The notes below the pieces were generated by a model, which was not told the DNA's origin, did not search any database, and was given only the letters and a program-made list of their open reading frames with translations. Positions 27,201-42,200 of a stretch of 64,000 nucleotides of DNA are shown here, in pieces. Location: the NCBI GenBank assembly GCA_029964075.1, contig CM057149.1:320465-384464 (forward strand). Reading direction: 5' to 3'. The stretch comes from Patiria pectinifera (Eukaryota > Echinodermata > Asteroidea > Valvatida > Asterinidae). Position 1 is the first letter of the stretch. Each line of letters begins with the position of its first letter. Position numbers and translations under genes: made by a program.

Positions 27201-30200
27201 GTTGTCAGTCATACCTTCTGATGTTTGCATCTGTAACATTTTTTCCAGACAGAAGATGGCTAAAGACAGAATTCATCTTTTCTTTGAATTGGCTTTGAAC
27301 GACATTCTGCAATACATGAACAAGGGAGAAATGAACATTAAACACAACAATCCACTCTGGTCAAACGTTACTTAAGTTTATGCAATATTTCCAAAAATCA
27401 ATTAAAACTTGGAACAGTGGTTGAAGTGTAATTATCGAATAAATATTATTGAAAACTTAAAAAAAACAACTAAAAAAGCTGTACCTTGACTATCTTAAAG
27501 AAGATTTGTCTGTCTTCATCGTCTACTAGTCTATCATAGAAGACTCTGTAGACCTCATGGACCCAGAGGCGAATTAACTTATTGCCTGCCTCCTTGCTGT
27601 CTGACAGAGACTTGGGGTGGATCAGGAGTATACCCTGGACCACACGAGCAAAGTCACGCAGGTTGAACACGTAGTGGGACTTGGAAGGGGTGGGCAGAAA
27701 GTTGGACATGGACTGGGTATACACATCAGTGGTAGCACACACCATAATCTGTAAATGTACATGTTCAAGTTGTATTGAAATAAGTTTTTATAAACAAATA
27801 AATAACAATCAACAGTTGTTATAAACAACAATCAATGCTCACAACATGTATGAAAAGCCTCAAACTCATTATGGACACAAATGAATTATGAGTGAACAGT
27901 CAATTACACTTCCTGACACCAGAAGTTCCATGTATGGGAAACAATGGGAACATGAATTGATTTCATATACATGCATGTTGCAAGTAATTTCATTCAGAAT
28001 GTGCACACAGCCTGTATCGTCTCACATCGAAGAGTCCTGCCTTTAATCATAATTGTTGAGTGGGTACTTGTACACATAGTCCATCGGACAGTTAAAGCAT
28101 TATAAAGGCAATGAAATATCTCCAATGTGGATCTGAATAGGCTACATAGCAATTGGATTGACTACATGTCTCTAGTACCTACCCGAGAGAATCGTTTCAG
28201 GCTTGTCTCAAATCCCTGGTCAAAATGCCAGTCCATGATAGGACTAAAGATGTTATTCATGGTCTTCTCATCAAAGGAATCCAAGGTGATAATGTTGAAA
28301 TGACGTAGGAATCGTGGAGTGATGGTGTTGCGTCCTCCACCTGGTGGGCCCATAGCTGACACCATCAACAGGTCTACTAGATGCAACATACTGGTGTCTT
28401 TCCTGATACAAGACAAATGTATCAAGATAACATTCTAAGACTTTCCACTGAAATATATTGGGGCAAGGTAAAGGTCCAATATGGCAACAGATTATGTTTG
28501 AAAACAAACCAATGGTTAGTAAAACTCTTCCGTCACATCCAAATTCGTATTATTCATTCTAATTCTTAAAATATCCCTTGAAAATATCATTTTGTCATGC
28601 TGGGTGACATTCATTTAATTGCTTGCTTGTATCTAAACATCAAATAAACACTGGCACGTATTAATAGCGACATTACTTATAACTAGTGGCAACTACAGAG
28701 GAACACCGCTATGACGTCTTCCACTATGCCTAACATTTCCTAATTCCTAATTCTATGTGCAAATATATCAGTTAATGAAACTTTAATAGTGAATACCAAA
28801 GACCATCATGGGCTTTAATGAGTAGTATGCTGGCATTATTTTGCCAGTGAATAGAAGAAAAAATAACATATAGGCCTGTATGGATGCCATGATCTGTTGT
28901 GGATCCTATTGTGTTCGTTATAGTTACTTCAAACCTCACCTATCAAACCAGTAACCATGATCGATCCACTGTCTAAGTAGCTCTATTGGGGGTTGGGCAC
29001 CATACTTCTCCTTGGCTGGCATATTCAGATCATCAACAAACACGATCAGCTTCTTACCAATAGTCGGGCCATATACTCCCTTCCGTCTCCTGGACAGGAT
29101 TGACACAATACATATTGAGGCTAGCAGTAAATTCTGTAACAGGCCTTCATTTTTAGAAATTCGTGGAGCTCAGTTAATCGCTCTCCTGGGAAATCCGAGG
29201 AGCTCAATTTGAGCACCCAAAATTGCTCTCCTGGGAAGTCCGAGGAGCTCAATTTGCATGTTTTGTGCTCAAAGTAAAAAATGAATCCAAATCATTTCCT
29301 GATGCCTTTCATATCATGCACACACACTTGCATCAGAACTGAGAAACAGATGCGACTGTTCACTACAAATTGAGTGCTTAATTCGTGTCAATTTAATAGG
29401 TTTAAGTTTTACTAATTGTTTGTGAATCATCCTGATGTGGAATTGGAAATAAAAATGAAAAACAAATTGGAGTTGACTTGTGGTTCTTTAAGTGTTTCTC
29501 TTTTGTTCTATTTTACTTCGTTTTTATTATATTCACTTTATTTTGTTTTTATTTTTGTTTTATTTACTGTTTATTTCAGTTTTTATTTATTGAATTTTTT
29601 TATGAAATAGTTTGTTTTGGTTTACTAACTTTACTAAAAACCTGTTTTTGTTTAAATTTGCATATGTATCATGTGGTGTAACCGTGTTTTTGAGGGGTTC
29701 TTAATTTATATCCAAATTGATGAATAGAGCCCCCCCCCCCCCCCCCCCCAAAAAATCCAACTAAGTAATTTAAGTCCGGTCATACATCTGTCAAAGAAAT
29801 ACTTTTTGTCACATAAATCCTCAAAATTAGTAAAATAGAAAAGGAAAATAATTATATGAATATTTGGTTTTGGGTACAAAAAAATAAAAGGATCGAAAGT
29901 AAGGTAACAGAAATGAACAAGTATTAAACGCCATTACAAAATGTCGAATGGTACTACGCACAAACAATGTCACCGTGCACGGGTGGCCTGTTGACCGGCC
30001 GCGCTTGCGGGCATAGCCCGGTAGTCGACACACGGAAAATCGCTCTGCACTCTATCGTTGTGGGACAAATGAGCTCAACCTTTCGTAAGGTATTTCCAAC
30101 CCAAACTTGTCAAAAATGAACGCTAGTTTCTTGTAGATGTACCGGAGATCATTCAAAATGCCGTTCAAAAACTCTGACTCCCTTTGGAACATCACAACTT

Positions 30201-33200
30201 CCAGAAAAACGGTGTAATTTATAGGCCTACCCACTGTCATGACTGTTAATTGTCTGGCTGCACAGTACATGTATGAGATCACGCACAAGTGGGCCTACGT
30301 GTTATGCGCGCGTGGGATCGGGACGGGAAACCGTTGCGATCGCCCGGCACCACACTCAACACGTGTGCTTGGGCCACGTCCATTTTATCGAAAAATAGGG
30401 GTGTTGGTATTACAAAGTAGGTGGTTTTAATTGCTCAGCCCATCCATTTCATAATTGTTTTGTGTTTTCACTTCATCGGAGGTTTATTTATTTAGTTTTA
30501 CATTATAAATATTTATAAACTAATGTATAAACTGATCTCAACCAAAATTATTATTTCACTTTATTCACTTAATGGCGGTGCACGTCTGAATGACGATCCT
30601 GCCAGTACCCTTGATCATAATGGAACGTGCTACATGTCGTTGATGAAAAGAAAATGGCTAATGTGGTCATGTACGTGATGGCTCGAGTAACTGCGATGTT
30701 TACAAAATCCTTGCGATGATTATGGGTGGATTTTACGTAGGTAGGCCCTATTCGACTTACTTAAATTGTTGATATTTTTTGCAACAAAATCGTTCAAACA
30801 TCGGGATGACAATTAAGAAATCAAGTATATAAAATTTGGATTGACAAGATTTTACTGCTGGCTTTATGTAGACGAAAACTGGAGTCGACAATTAATAAGC
30901 TTACAAATTTACCCAGGAGCGCTATTATTCGCGCGCCAGAAACCGTGTTAAGGAGCGCGAAGGAGCGCGATCGCGCTCGCGCTCCTTAAAAATGAAGGCC
31001 TGCTGTAACATCTTACATTTAGAATTGTCAAAAAAATGACATTATTTACAGCAACACAACTTGTACACAAATATTGAGTGGCTCATCAGAGTGAAATGGG
31101 AGGAAGAGTGAAAAGGTGAAGCCGAGTGAGCTGGAAAAGTCCAAATTTTACAAAGTGATTGTATTCCCCCCATTTAACTCTGATGAGCCACTCAATATTT
31201 GTTTTATATAGCTGATATATAGATCCATGTCATTGATTTACAGTTCAAATGAACTTCTATTTCAATGCAAAATTTGTGGGAAATGTATTTCTCCCTTCCA
31301 AACCACCCCTTCACAAAATGTTTGAACCCACCTCTGTAGCTACTTACTCTTGGGAACAATATGCGCTACTCAACACGCACACCAGCATGCATTTGCACAC
31401 AAATACTGCGCCATGGAACAAGGACGATCCGAACTGTTGAATAGTAAATCCCATTCACCCTGGGCGAATTGGATTTTTTGAGCCCTGGCATGAATGGGAG
31501 CAATAATGATTGTCCCGTGATATGAGTTCCACCAATCAAATGACAAGGATCAATGAATGCCAGTTATATAAATATAAATAATCTGGAGAGGAGTTGCATG
31601 GATGAATGCATGAATATGCACACTTGTTTGACTGTACTTTCCTCACCTGTCTAATTTTGCCATTATGATATCTTGCGCCTGATTGGCTGAAGTCTGTGCA
31701 GAGAAGTTGATGTTGTTTGGGATGTAGTGACCCTTGGCCAATTCCAGCAAGAATGCATTGGTGATGGCTGACTTGCCAGTGCCTGTTGGTCCCACAAACA
31801 ACAGAGGGCGCTCTTGGCTCACAAACTTTCGCAGGAAATACAACTGGCGTTCTGTTTCTGCTGTCCTTATAATCAACTCATTGATCTGAAAACAAAGTAG
31901 ATATATAGCTTAACACAACACAGGGGAATGAAATTCCAACCTCGCAAGTAATTATTTAACCCTTATGATGACCATGTAGGGATAACCAACTGTTAATGTG
32001 CAGGTTTTAATGGCATTTGCGATTTATGAATGAAAATGAGGATTATCAATGATTCATCTAAGTCCACTACAAAAGGTTGTATCACCAACATGCAAAATAG
32101 TCCCACAGGTTTATGCTTGCAGTCAAGGATGAAAGCCAAAGTTTTTTTCTTCCTTAACTTTTTGAAGCCACATTAAAAAAAACTACACCAGAATGTAAAC
32201 ATTTTAGTCTCACTTGTTGTGTAATGGAGATTTCAGTGCTATAGTGGACACCCATTAATACTAACCCAACCAGACCCAGCCAAAATGTTTATGTCAGAAT
32301 TATGTATTAAGAGAAGCATTGATCACATTCATTGTGCATATAAATGCACAGTCCAGGACCAAGGCTTTATGTTTTCTATAACCAGAATTCGTATTAATAG
32401 AGTTTGCATTAACGAAACTAGACTGTATATGAATTTATGGCACAACAACTTTCAACAGTCAACTTTTTAAACAGTTGGATGTCTATCTAGTTTCCTTTAC
32501 TAACTCAATGACTACATCACATGCACATGCTTCAAAGTGTTAGCACTATAACAGTGATGGCACCAGGCTGAATGAGACCTTCATCTACAAATGAGTTGGT
32601 CTAACTCTACATAATGGTCATGAAGCCATCTCCTTACCATAACCTTGTAGTCTCTATCATTCTGGTAGATGACGTTTAGTGCCGAGGTGGCAGATAAAAT
32701 CAAACCCAATCCAAGCAAGAAGCATGCAGCAAGCAAACAAAGTCAGTATGTTCATATTAGTCAATATGCAGCTTGTATATCATTGAATCACTTGTTAATT
32801 AATGCAAACAAAAATGTGGTAAAATACTTCATATGTAAAATGAAATAAGTGATTTTTTATACACATGCAATTAATCAAGCATAAGAAGAAAAAAAAAGAT
32901 CTAAGAAAGATTGCTCGTTGTAGGTTCCCTATTGTAATTACAATGTTTCAAAATACTCAAACGTCAAGAACAACTGAGTAGAAAGAAAAGCAAGTTAATC
33001 TGACTATGCTTCAACCTAACAGTCACTGCACATCAGAAGTGTTGTATCCTAGGTATGTGGTTACTTGTTTCACTCTCATATAAACCGGCAATATCTTCCA
33101 ACAGTTACAGCAGTGCTATCAAGATATTTGAGCATTTGAACAAGACACATAAATATTAGGAACATTTATCAAACTTGCAAATGTTTTCACAACAATAAAT

Positions 33201-36200
33201 GTTGTAATATTTCATTAAAACATTGCTTAATTTAAAGGGATATATAAAAAATAATCAATGTAATTCTTGTTAATAAGCAAATCACCCCAAAACCTCCTTG
33301 ATTGAGAATCTTATAACAATTCTAACAAATACTGACTCTGACAATGTCGTATGTAAACAAATGATGCACAAGCCTGGTTATTAAAAGACAGCCATTCAAA
33401 CAGCAAGCACATGTACACAAGCCAACTAAACAAATCAAATACGTGCAGAGAGTCGGTTCAAAGTACAATTTATCCATTTACCTTGCAAAGCTGTTAGTGT
33501 TGGTGCAGGGGTATATGTGAGTATGCAGACACACACAGTAAAGCAACAGGCAGCCATGTTGGAGACAAAGTGCAAAAGGGTGCATATGTACGTATATACA
33601 CACAAAGTGAAAATCATTGAAAGCATGATCAGTGCAAAACAAGAGCAACAGGAAGACTTTATGATTACAATGCAAATACAATGTTGTCATTGGTCTCATA
33701 CCTTAACTTGGTTTTTAATAATGTTTCTGCAAATTTTTCTAAAAACAAAAATTGGCATACAGCATGGCTCCACCTCCAACCACATTAATTGTAGCCTCTA
33801 AAAATGGACCCTTGTAAAGAGATGTACACGTTATACACAATTAAGACCAAAAAAGTCTAAATATAGGTTACCTTTTTAACATTTCAGGTGCCCTCTCCCC
33901 CCCCCAAAAAGGTAACAAAAGATGTTGAAATGTGCCCAAACGTAGTGATCTGAGCAACATTGATTTCATGGCAACAAAGCTTCCCTGTACTGCTGCAGAT
34001 GCTTTGTGAACCCAACCAGTCACATCAGAGAGCAAGCAGTGAAATCCTACCCTCTACTTACCTTAGCCTTAGCTCCAATATCGCTAGCCATGACCAACGT
34101 CTCCCAGCGATGCCAGGAACCATATACCTTCCTGATGTAGACATAGTCATAGACTGTGCCACGTTTGGGGATAAGGAGGTTACGTGCAAACTTGAGATCC
34201 TTGGGCCTGGGATGACGACCAGCTGTGTCCATATCACACAACTGCTTGAAGAATTCACTGAAACTGGGAAATTATCAAAGAATTGCAACTTTTCAATAAA
34301 TTTATTTTAAAAATGTGAGTTTTGGAAGGACTTGCCCTTGCATCTTCCTGTAACATCAGGTGAAATATGAACATGGGCACTATCTAATGGATCAGTCTGA
34401 TGCAGTCTTGAATTGATTCTTGATCATAACAATAATTACAAAAATATGATAATATCCAAAATAGGGAGAATACTGCTCATTGACCTATCATTTCTGGATA
34501 ACAGGTTTTGGTGTCAAATTTAGCCCCCCAAAATAAACAAATTAGTAAAACAAACAGAACTCAGTTTCAACCCCCCCCCCCCCAAAAAAAACTCCAGGAA
34601 TTGGCAGCGACATTGGAATGGTCCAACTGTGCAAAGGCTGTTCTAAAACGCATTTGCACCAATTAAACCACACCTTTTTGCCAGACTTCTCCATAGATTG
34701 GCAGAACTGATCGGAAGCTTTACTGACTTACTGTTCCCTGGAAGAGTGGTCTACGGTAGCCCCTACAGACCACACCAGTGAGAAGAGGAAATGGCAGACC
34801 AGCATGTTGGTCCTTTCCTCTTGAATCTTTTGCTCTGACATGGATTGATTCTGGGCCTCCACATCCTCTTCTTCATCTTCCTCACTATCAGATTCATCAC
34901 TGTCATCAATGAATATCAGTGATTAATAACTTCATTTATAAATGTCAGTTCACCTATTAGATATCACTTAATCCAATGAAAATGAATCTAGCTTCTAGCG
35001 CAAAATTTGGCAGACTTAGCATTCACAAAATGATGCTTAGAAAATGTATTTAGGTAAAAATGTTCAACTTTATAACCTTATAAAAATTCAGACTATTTAT
35101 GCCAAGTATGCAACCAACTTAGCTAAATGTGGTGATTAACCCCCCCCCCCAATCTCTCTGTCTTTACCACTTAGCCTCAAAATGTGATTTTGAAAGTTAC
35201 ATATCTTATTTCCCCCCCCCCCCACAAAAAAAACACGAAAATCTTAATGTAACCAACAAGCAGGAATTGATACGGTCATCTTCTTAAATCTGGTAATGAA
35301 CAAATCCCACTCATTTACTGTGACTGCGTTTAGAGCTTGCAGCACTACATGACAATTATAGCCTAATCACGGCATGTGATCACCATATCACAAGGCCCCC
35401 CTTCTATGGAGAAACCATTGTGAATGCTATCATACAAAGCACGTGCCCTGTGATGGATAATCTGAACAATAGGTGGCACAATTTGCCACTGAAGGGGCCT
35501 CCATGTTAGCTATAGAAGTGATAGTGTGCAGGGATTACCCTATAGGCATGACATAATGAGATATGAAAAGGCCCAAAAACTTGTTCACGGACACAGTGAT
35601 GCATGATGAGATCTTTCACTTTGATGCTGTGGTAAAGCTATGTAAAGAAAACACTCCTGCAATAACCACAAAACAGAGTTGTTACATGATCTCTCTCTCT
35701 CTAAAAAACAACAACCAGTCAACAAACAAACAAACAAACAAACAAACAAACAAACAACCCAACAAATTTCACATTACCGTCACTAATACTACTAATAAAT
35801 TGAATATAGAAAAAGGACAAAGTACAAGTAAATGATTGATTTGCTATTAGTGGTGGACTGGTGGTAAGCTCTACATGGTCCAATTCATGCACAAGACAGA
35901 AGCAAAACTAGGAAAACTTACCAAAAGGATTACAACAATAGTAAAATATTGATAAATAGAAGATGGAGAATAAGAGAAAATGAAAGGGTATTTACTTTTA
36001 CTAAACATTTATTGCTTTATATTTAGTAACTCAGTTAAAAAATGAAAAGTCTTGTTCAAACTGTGAGTGGATTGACTCCATTTCAAGCCTGGATATACTG
36101 TCACTCTGTGTGTACGGTTGATACAGTGGTATCTTTCTGTCCTTCCACTTCAGTGACTTGGGTTAGAAACCTACCTGTGCCAACATGTAGACTGGATTTG

Positions 36201-39200
36201 TAGTTTCTACTTGATTATGTGGCCCCCCCCCCCCACCCCCGGCATTTTCTGAGATTTTCCTCCCACCTCCACAATGGAACACTTTTCATTACTCCATAAG
36301 TTTGGGAGATGTACTGGAAACCATGATTAATGGTGATAATGTATTTTTTTTAATTGTGAATCGAACCCAAAAAGTGCTGTCTAATTGGAATGACCTATTG
36401 TTAATCCAAGCCAAACCTTTTTCCTTGGGAACTTGTGTGGACTTCAACATAAGTAAAAAATAACAGCGTTGCTGTTGAAACCCCTCAGCCAGAGTCAAGT
36501 TATCATCCGGAAACCATTAACCTTTAACCCAACATAGTGACCTTGACCTTTGACCCCAGAGCCAGTCCCAACATGCCTGTACCAATGGGAAACCCCCTAC
36601 CGAAGTTAGACACCAAATTTTTATTTCTAACTGAAGTTATCATCCAGAAACCATTTACCTTTAACTCACCACGGTGACCTTGACCTTTGACCTTTTGACC
36701 CCAAAACCAATCCCAACTTGCCTGTACCCGGGGGCAACCCCCTACCTAAGTCAGGCACCAAAATCTCATTTCCAACCCAAGTTATCATCCGGAACCCATT
36801 TACCTTTAACTCACCACGGTGACCTTGACCTTTGACCTTTTGACCTCAAAACCAATCCCAACTTGCCTACTCCCAAGGGCAACCCCTACCAAAGTTAGAC
36901 AGCAAAATCTCATTTCCAACCCAAGTTATCATCCGGAAACCATTTACCTTTAACTCACCACGGTGACCTTGACCTTTGACCTTTTGACCTCAAAACCAAT
37001 CCCAACTTGCCTACTCCCAAGGGCAACCCCCTACTGAAGTTACAACCCCAAACAACATTTTTAACTCAAGTTATCATCCGGAAACTAAGCTGCCCGGACG
37101 GACGGACGGACGGTCTAGCCAGACGGAATTGTGGGGTGATAGCATTGTGTTCCCATTATCCCTTTTTCTAAAGATTCTCTTCTGGGGTGATGTTTTTCTA
37201 TTGTGAAAATAGTGGGGTGATGTGTCCTGAAAGGAACATCACCCCACAAGGGAGGTATGGTCACAACGGACAGACATACATCCGGACGGACGGACGCCCT
37301 AGACGATGACAATACCCGTCGAGCCTCTCGGCTGAGGGGTAAAAATGATGTAAGCAGGGCAGTTAAGACATGTCTCTGGTGAGTAAGAGACTACCTAGCA
37401 TGCCATAATGTTTTCCTCTGATTGACTTACATGTAATATACTAAAATGCAATAGGTATCAATAATTGAGTGCCTTGCAAACGCTGAAAGGTGTAAACACA
37501 TACTACACAAATTGATAGGTACGTAACAAAAACAAAGAAAAATTGATATATCAACCCTCAGGTGAGGTTAACCACATGTAATCATGGTGTAATTAAACCA
37601 AGAAACTTACCTATCCCGTATGGCCCTAGGACATGAGTAGTCAAACAGTTACCATCAGATTCCCACAGCATGACCACAAAAATGAACAGACAAGGGTGCC
37701 AAAAAAGAAGCGAGTTAATTTCAAAGTACAGTTAGCCAGTCAACAATTACAAGCAAATTGAAACAGTAGTTATTAGTTAATCTTCACATCATGACTGTAA
37801 TAAAGGGTTTTTACTACAAATGTAGCATTTGCATGCTATTCATTCTGCATAACAAAATTACTCAATATTAAAGGTTAATGAACAAACCACTAATCAATTC
37901 AAGCAACAATTTCCCTGCAAAATTTGTAGAACTAATCACACATGACCATCTGATAATTCTCATTCACTATTTGTTAATATTTAAAACAGACACAAATTTT
38001 AAAAAGGACACAATGTAAATTTCAGATTGACCCTTTTTCTTTCAATGTAACAAATTAATAAGGGTCACTTATATCAAGTAGTGGCTGAAACGATGTCTTG
38101 TGTGCAAGAACAATACAATTATACTCAAACATTATATTTGTATTTCTTCCAGTCAGCTATTAGTGATTGTCTTGTCCAAGACTGGGAGATGATATTGGTT
38201 TCAAACAAAATAAGTTAACCCCAAAATCTTTTGCCTTATCAAAAAATCCAATTTTCTATTCACTTCCTTCAATGAGTTGAGTCATGAGTAACAGACAAAC
38301 AACAATAATAAAAGAATGACATTGTCACAGTTGATTGGAATATCTTGTCAATGGACTTGAGACTGGATAATATGATTGCAAAGTGACAACTTGACTACAT
38401 CTCTCATGCAGGGGTAGCATAACCACCTAGGTGTTTCAGATTATTGTTAGTGATGACAGCATGTGTTCCTGACTTGATCAGGCACGTTTTCTTGTGGACC
38501 ATATGAACTTTCCGTGATTTGAGATATTCGTTTACTGTCAATAAGCATCAGTGAATGACTTACTTGACTTCATCTAGCAGACAGGAAAACAGCTTCAACA
38601 TGGACATTGTCATGTGCATGTCAGACACAGCCACAAGCTGACGACACTGCTTGGTCACATGACTGAGACACGGCGGCAACAGCCAATCAAACATCATCTG
38701 AAAACAAGTTAAAAAAATCCACTGTGATGCCCACAGACATTGCCTCACTTGCAAGTGAGAGATACCTCAGATTTAGTTAGTTTTTCCTGGAGATATTTTG
38801 TTCAACCATGTTTTGTGTTTCATTTGATAACAAACTTCTTCAATCTACCTTAACTACATGACGGGCATGTACATTGTACACTAACACTCAGAAAACCTGT
38901 TATGTACATGACATGTACAGCTTGCCAAAGTTCAGCTATGTTCCCTTTCATGATGGGAGACTGTAGGTTTGGGCTCTCCCAATCAAAACATAGTCTTTAC
39001 ATTGTTTGTCAGCGGCACTTCACTTTGCCTCAATCGGCCCTTTCATGAAAAAACAAAGAGAAAATAACCAACTCTACAAACTTCATGTGTGTTTTATACT
39101 CCTAAATGGAGTGGAGAGGAAAGAGTGATAAATCCCTTGCACAAGGGTGAAAGTACCAGTGTTGGAGCAAAGCCTTTGACCCTCAAGGCCAAGGCCAAGG

Positions 39201-42200
39201 CTTTAACCCTCAAGGCCAAGGCTTTGACCCTCAAGCCTCGAGGCCAAGGCCAAGGCTTAACCCTCAAGGCCAAGGCCAAGGCCCTGTTTTATGAAATGAC
39301 CACTGATATAGAACTAATTATAGTCACATGAGTGACACATCATCACGTAAGGGCGGACCCAGAACACAATTATTTGGGGGGGGTAAAGAAATTTTGCTCC
39401 CCCCCCCAAAAAAAAGTGGGTCAAAAAATTACGGCTTGGGCTTCAGGGCCCGCTTAAGGGCCCCGAAAAAAATTTGGATTCGAGATGCTCTGTGGTGCGA
39501 TTTGAGGCAATTTCTGACCATTTTAACCAATGTTTTTTGAGGAAAAGATGGTAGTGTACTCATTGCCTGCCTTTATTACGACGTCACATAAAAAAAATGG
39601 TTTCGTTTTTTTGGGGGGGGGGCATGGCCCCTTTTGGCCCCCCTAGATCCGCCCTTATCATCACGAATTGCTCGTTACGAAGAACAACATTTCTTTAATT
39701 GCAATCAACATGCTCGCATAGGCCTACACCGTTTTATGACTGCACTGTATCTATTAAAGTATAACTTCAGGTCTTCAATATGGTTTAACTAAACAAAATA
39801 ATGATTTACTTCTGTATTGACACACAATTCTCCCAAGTGTAACAAAAGGGGATCCAAGAAACTGATTTAGGAAATTTGTATTTGCTTGCCCAACATGGTC
39901 AGAAATATCAGCATTATCTAAAACAGATACATGCAAATCTTTAGCACTTATCAGGGAGACATATACAACCAATCAGATCTATTCCATAGTTATATGCAAT
40001 TAAAGTGATCATCTCATTAGCCCCACAAGTGTGCGGAATATTTTTGCAGCAAATATATTACAATGGTAACAAAATGTGATGCTATAAAAGTGGAAGTGTG
40101 CCCAACACACAAATCTATAGGGTGCTTCCCTCCTCCATGGTAATATGATTAAAATAGTAACAGCAAAATTTCGAACAGATTTATCTGGAAAATGCAAAAA
40201 TCTATGGGCCTTGAAGAGCCTTGACTCAAAATTGCAAGGCCCTGAACCCTCAAGGCCAAGGCCAAGGCTTTTGCCCTCAAGCCTCGAGGCCATGGCTCTA
40301 AAATCCAGCCATAAGGCAGCCTTAAGGCCAAGGCCCAGCATCAAGGCACTGCATCACTGGAAAGTACCACCGACTGACAGACTTGTATGACTCATGACTC
40401 GGACTTGAGTCACGATGACAAATGACTCCGACCCTGAGGACTCGGACTCAACCTGCATGACTAGGGACTCAACCAAAGTTACCAAAAATCACTTTTTTTA
40501 ACAATATAATTAAATATTATTTTGAAGACGATCCTCTCTTGAGCATGTGATACAGTCAGTGTGGTGCAGAAGAAATGCATCCAAAAACTGTACACATACA
40601 CACGTGTGGCTGGCTTGTTTCCGATACATTGATGTGGGAACTCAATGTATTGAAACATGTACCCCAGCGTCCACACTTGACATCGCGTAAATGCAAGCTT
40701 AATTGATAGTGTTCGGTACCAGATTATCCTTTCCAGACAATGGTGCCTTGCTTTATTTGACATGTTATACATGTATTTCCAGTTCAATAAAATAGAGAGA
40801 AGCTGTGAAAAATGGAAACATTTACATTGTGAGGTTAAAAGGAAGATACAACATTTGCAAAAATCAAAAAACGAAACGATCAAATTATCACGAAACACCT
40901 AACTGGATAGTTAGGGAATGACAGTCTAAACCATACTGTAAAATCGTGATTCTCTTGGTGTGCTGACATTTTCAAGAAAAACTGTATTTTTTTAACGCTG
41001 GTCGGCCAACTATAGCTGTGGAAAAAAGTGGTTCTTTTTCAGCAAAAGCAAATGTTGTACATCCCTTTAAGCAGTACCTCAAAATTGATATCCAATTTAT
41101 ATTAAAGGTGACTCATGACTCGGACTCGACATTCATGGCTCGGGACTTGGACTCGAGAGAGGTGACTCGGTCTAGGACTCACACTCGATATTTGTTGACT
41201 CAAATACAAGTCTGCAGGTCAATGCTGGATTTGAATTGGTTTCTAGGACTACGCAACATGATCTTAACCAACACATGACAAAATGTCAAAATTAAACTTT
41301 AGGTAAAAACAGACAGAAATAAAAAGGTCATCCAAGTCTATATGACTGCTTCCTGGTTTGCTCACCTTGATCAGTTCTTTCTGTGGTTTGGTCAGGAAGT
41401 CTGGTAACTGGTATTCCATCCATGATATAACAAGGGGTTTCCATCCAAGCTGTACAGGCTCCATGTAGATCATGCCACATCTATGAGAACAAATATTTAA
41501 CAGGCCATTATATTCACGAAGTCAGACTATTACCAAGCTGTTACAGACATGACCATGTTGAACATGATACGAGTAATTAAATACTATTGACGTGTTATCT
41601 AACATATCCATTTTGATATATCTAGGCTAATACTCTACATCTGAGGAAGAGTCTCCTAACTTGAAACAGTTGATAAATTGACACAATCCTGGTGCAGATC
41701 AGCAGTGATTCTAGCCCATTTTGGTAGTTTGTAAGCAGTCGCAAAGGCAAATGTTCCGCACTTATAGTATTTTAAAGCAGTTTGAACAGCCTGTTCACAA
41801 ATATAACAGGTTGGATTCCCAGTGAACCATTCTAAGTATTTTGAGTTTGGAGTCACTCCATTATTTATATGTTAATAATATCTCAGAAATACCTCTTGAA
41901 GCATCCCATTTTATTTCTATGGTTCTCATATTTTTTTGCCTCTGAAGTAGGGTCGGTCAGTTGAAATCTTTAAAATTTGAAGAAAATCATTGCAGTCGCT
42001 CTTGTATACATGGCTAAATTAAAAAATGCTAAGTGTGTATTGTCTCCAGTTTTGTTTATTGCAATGACTTTATCATGAGTTGTATCACTAAATTATATTT
42101 AAAAAAAACTATATTTGACAAGATGTAGTTGACTTAAGATATATGCACCAAGCAGGTGACTGATGTTTGGCTGAAGTGACAGCCATGATGTCAATAAAGG

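Noticed and set aside
29731-29752. Long C or G homopolymers (also near 2691, 4801, 5022, 34569, 35211, 36224, 61841) as functional sites
   Set aside because: Most are inside or next to MITEs or look like slippage tracts. There is no consistent position relative to exons.
29416-30430. Open frames inside the 1.86-kb transposon as a transposase
   Set aside because: They are short (under 80 residues), low-complexity or without any transposase motif, so the element is treated as non-autonomous.
1495-37085. The repeated 145-base units as a CRISPR array
   Set aside because: The whole unit repeats without unique spacers, and the window is clearly a eukaryotic gene.
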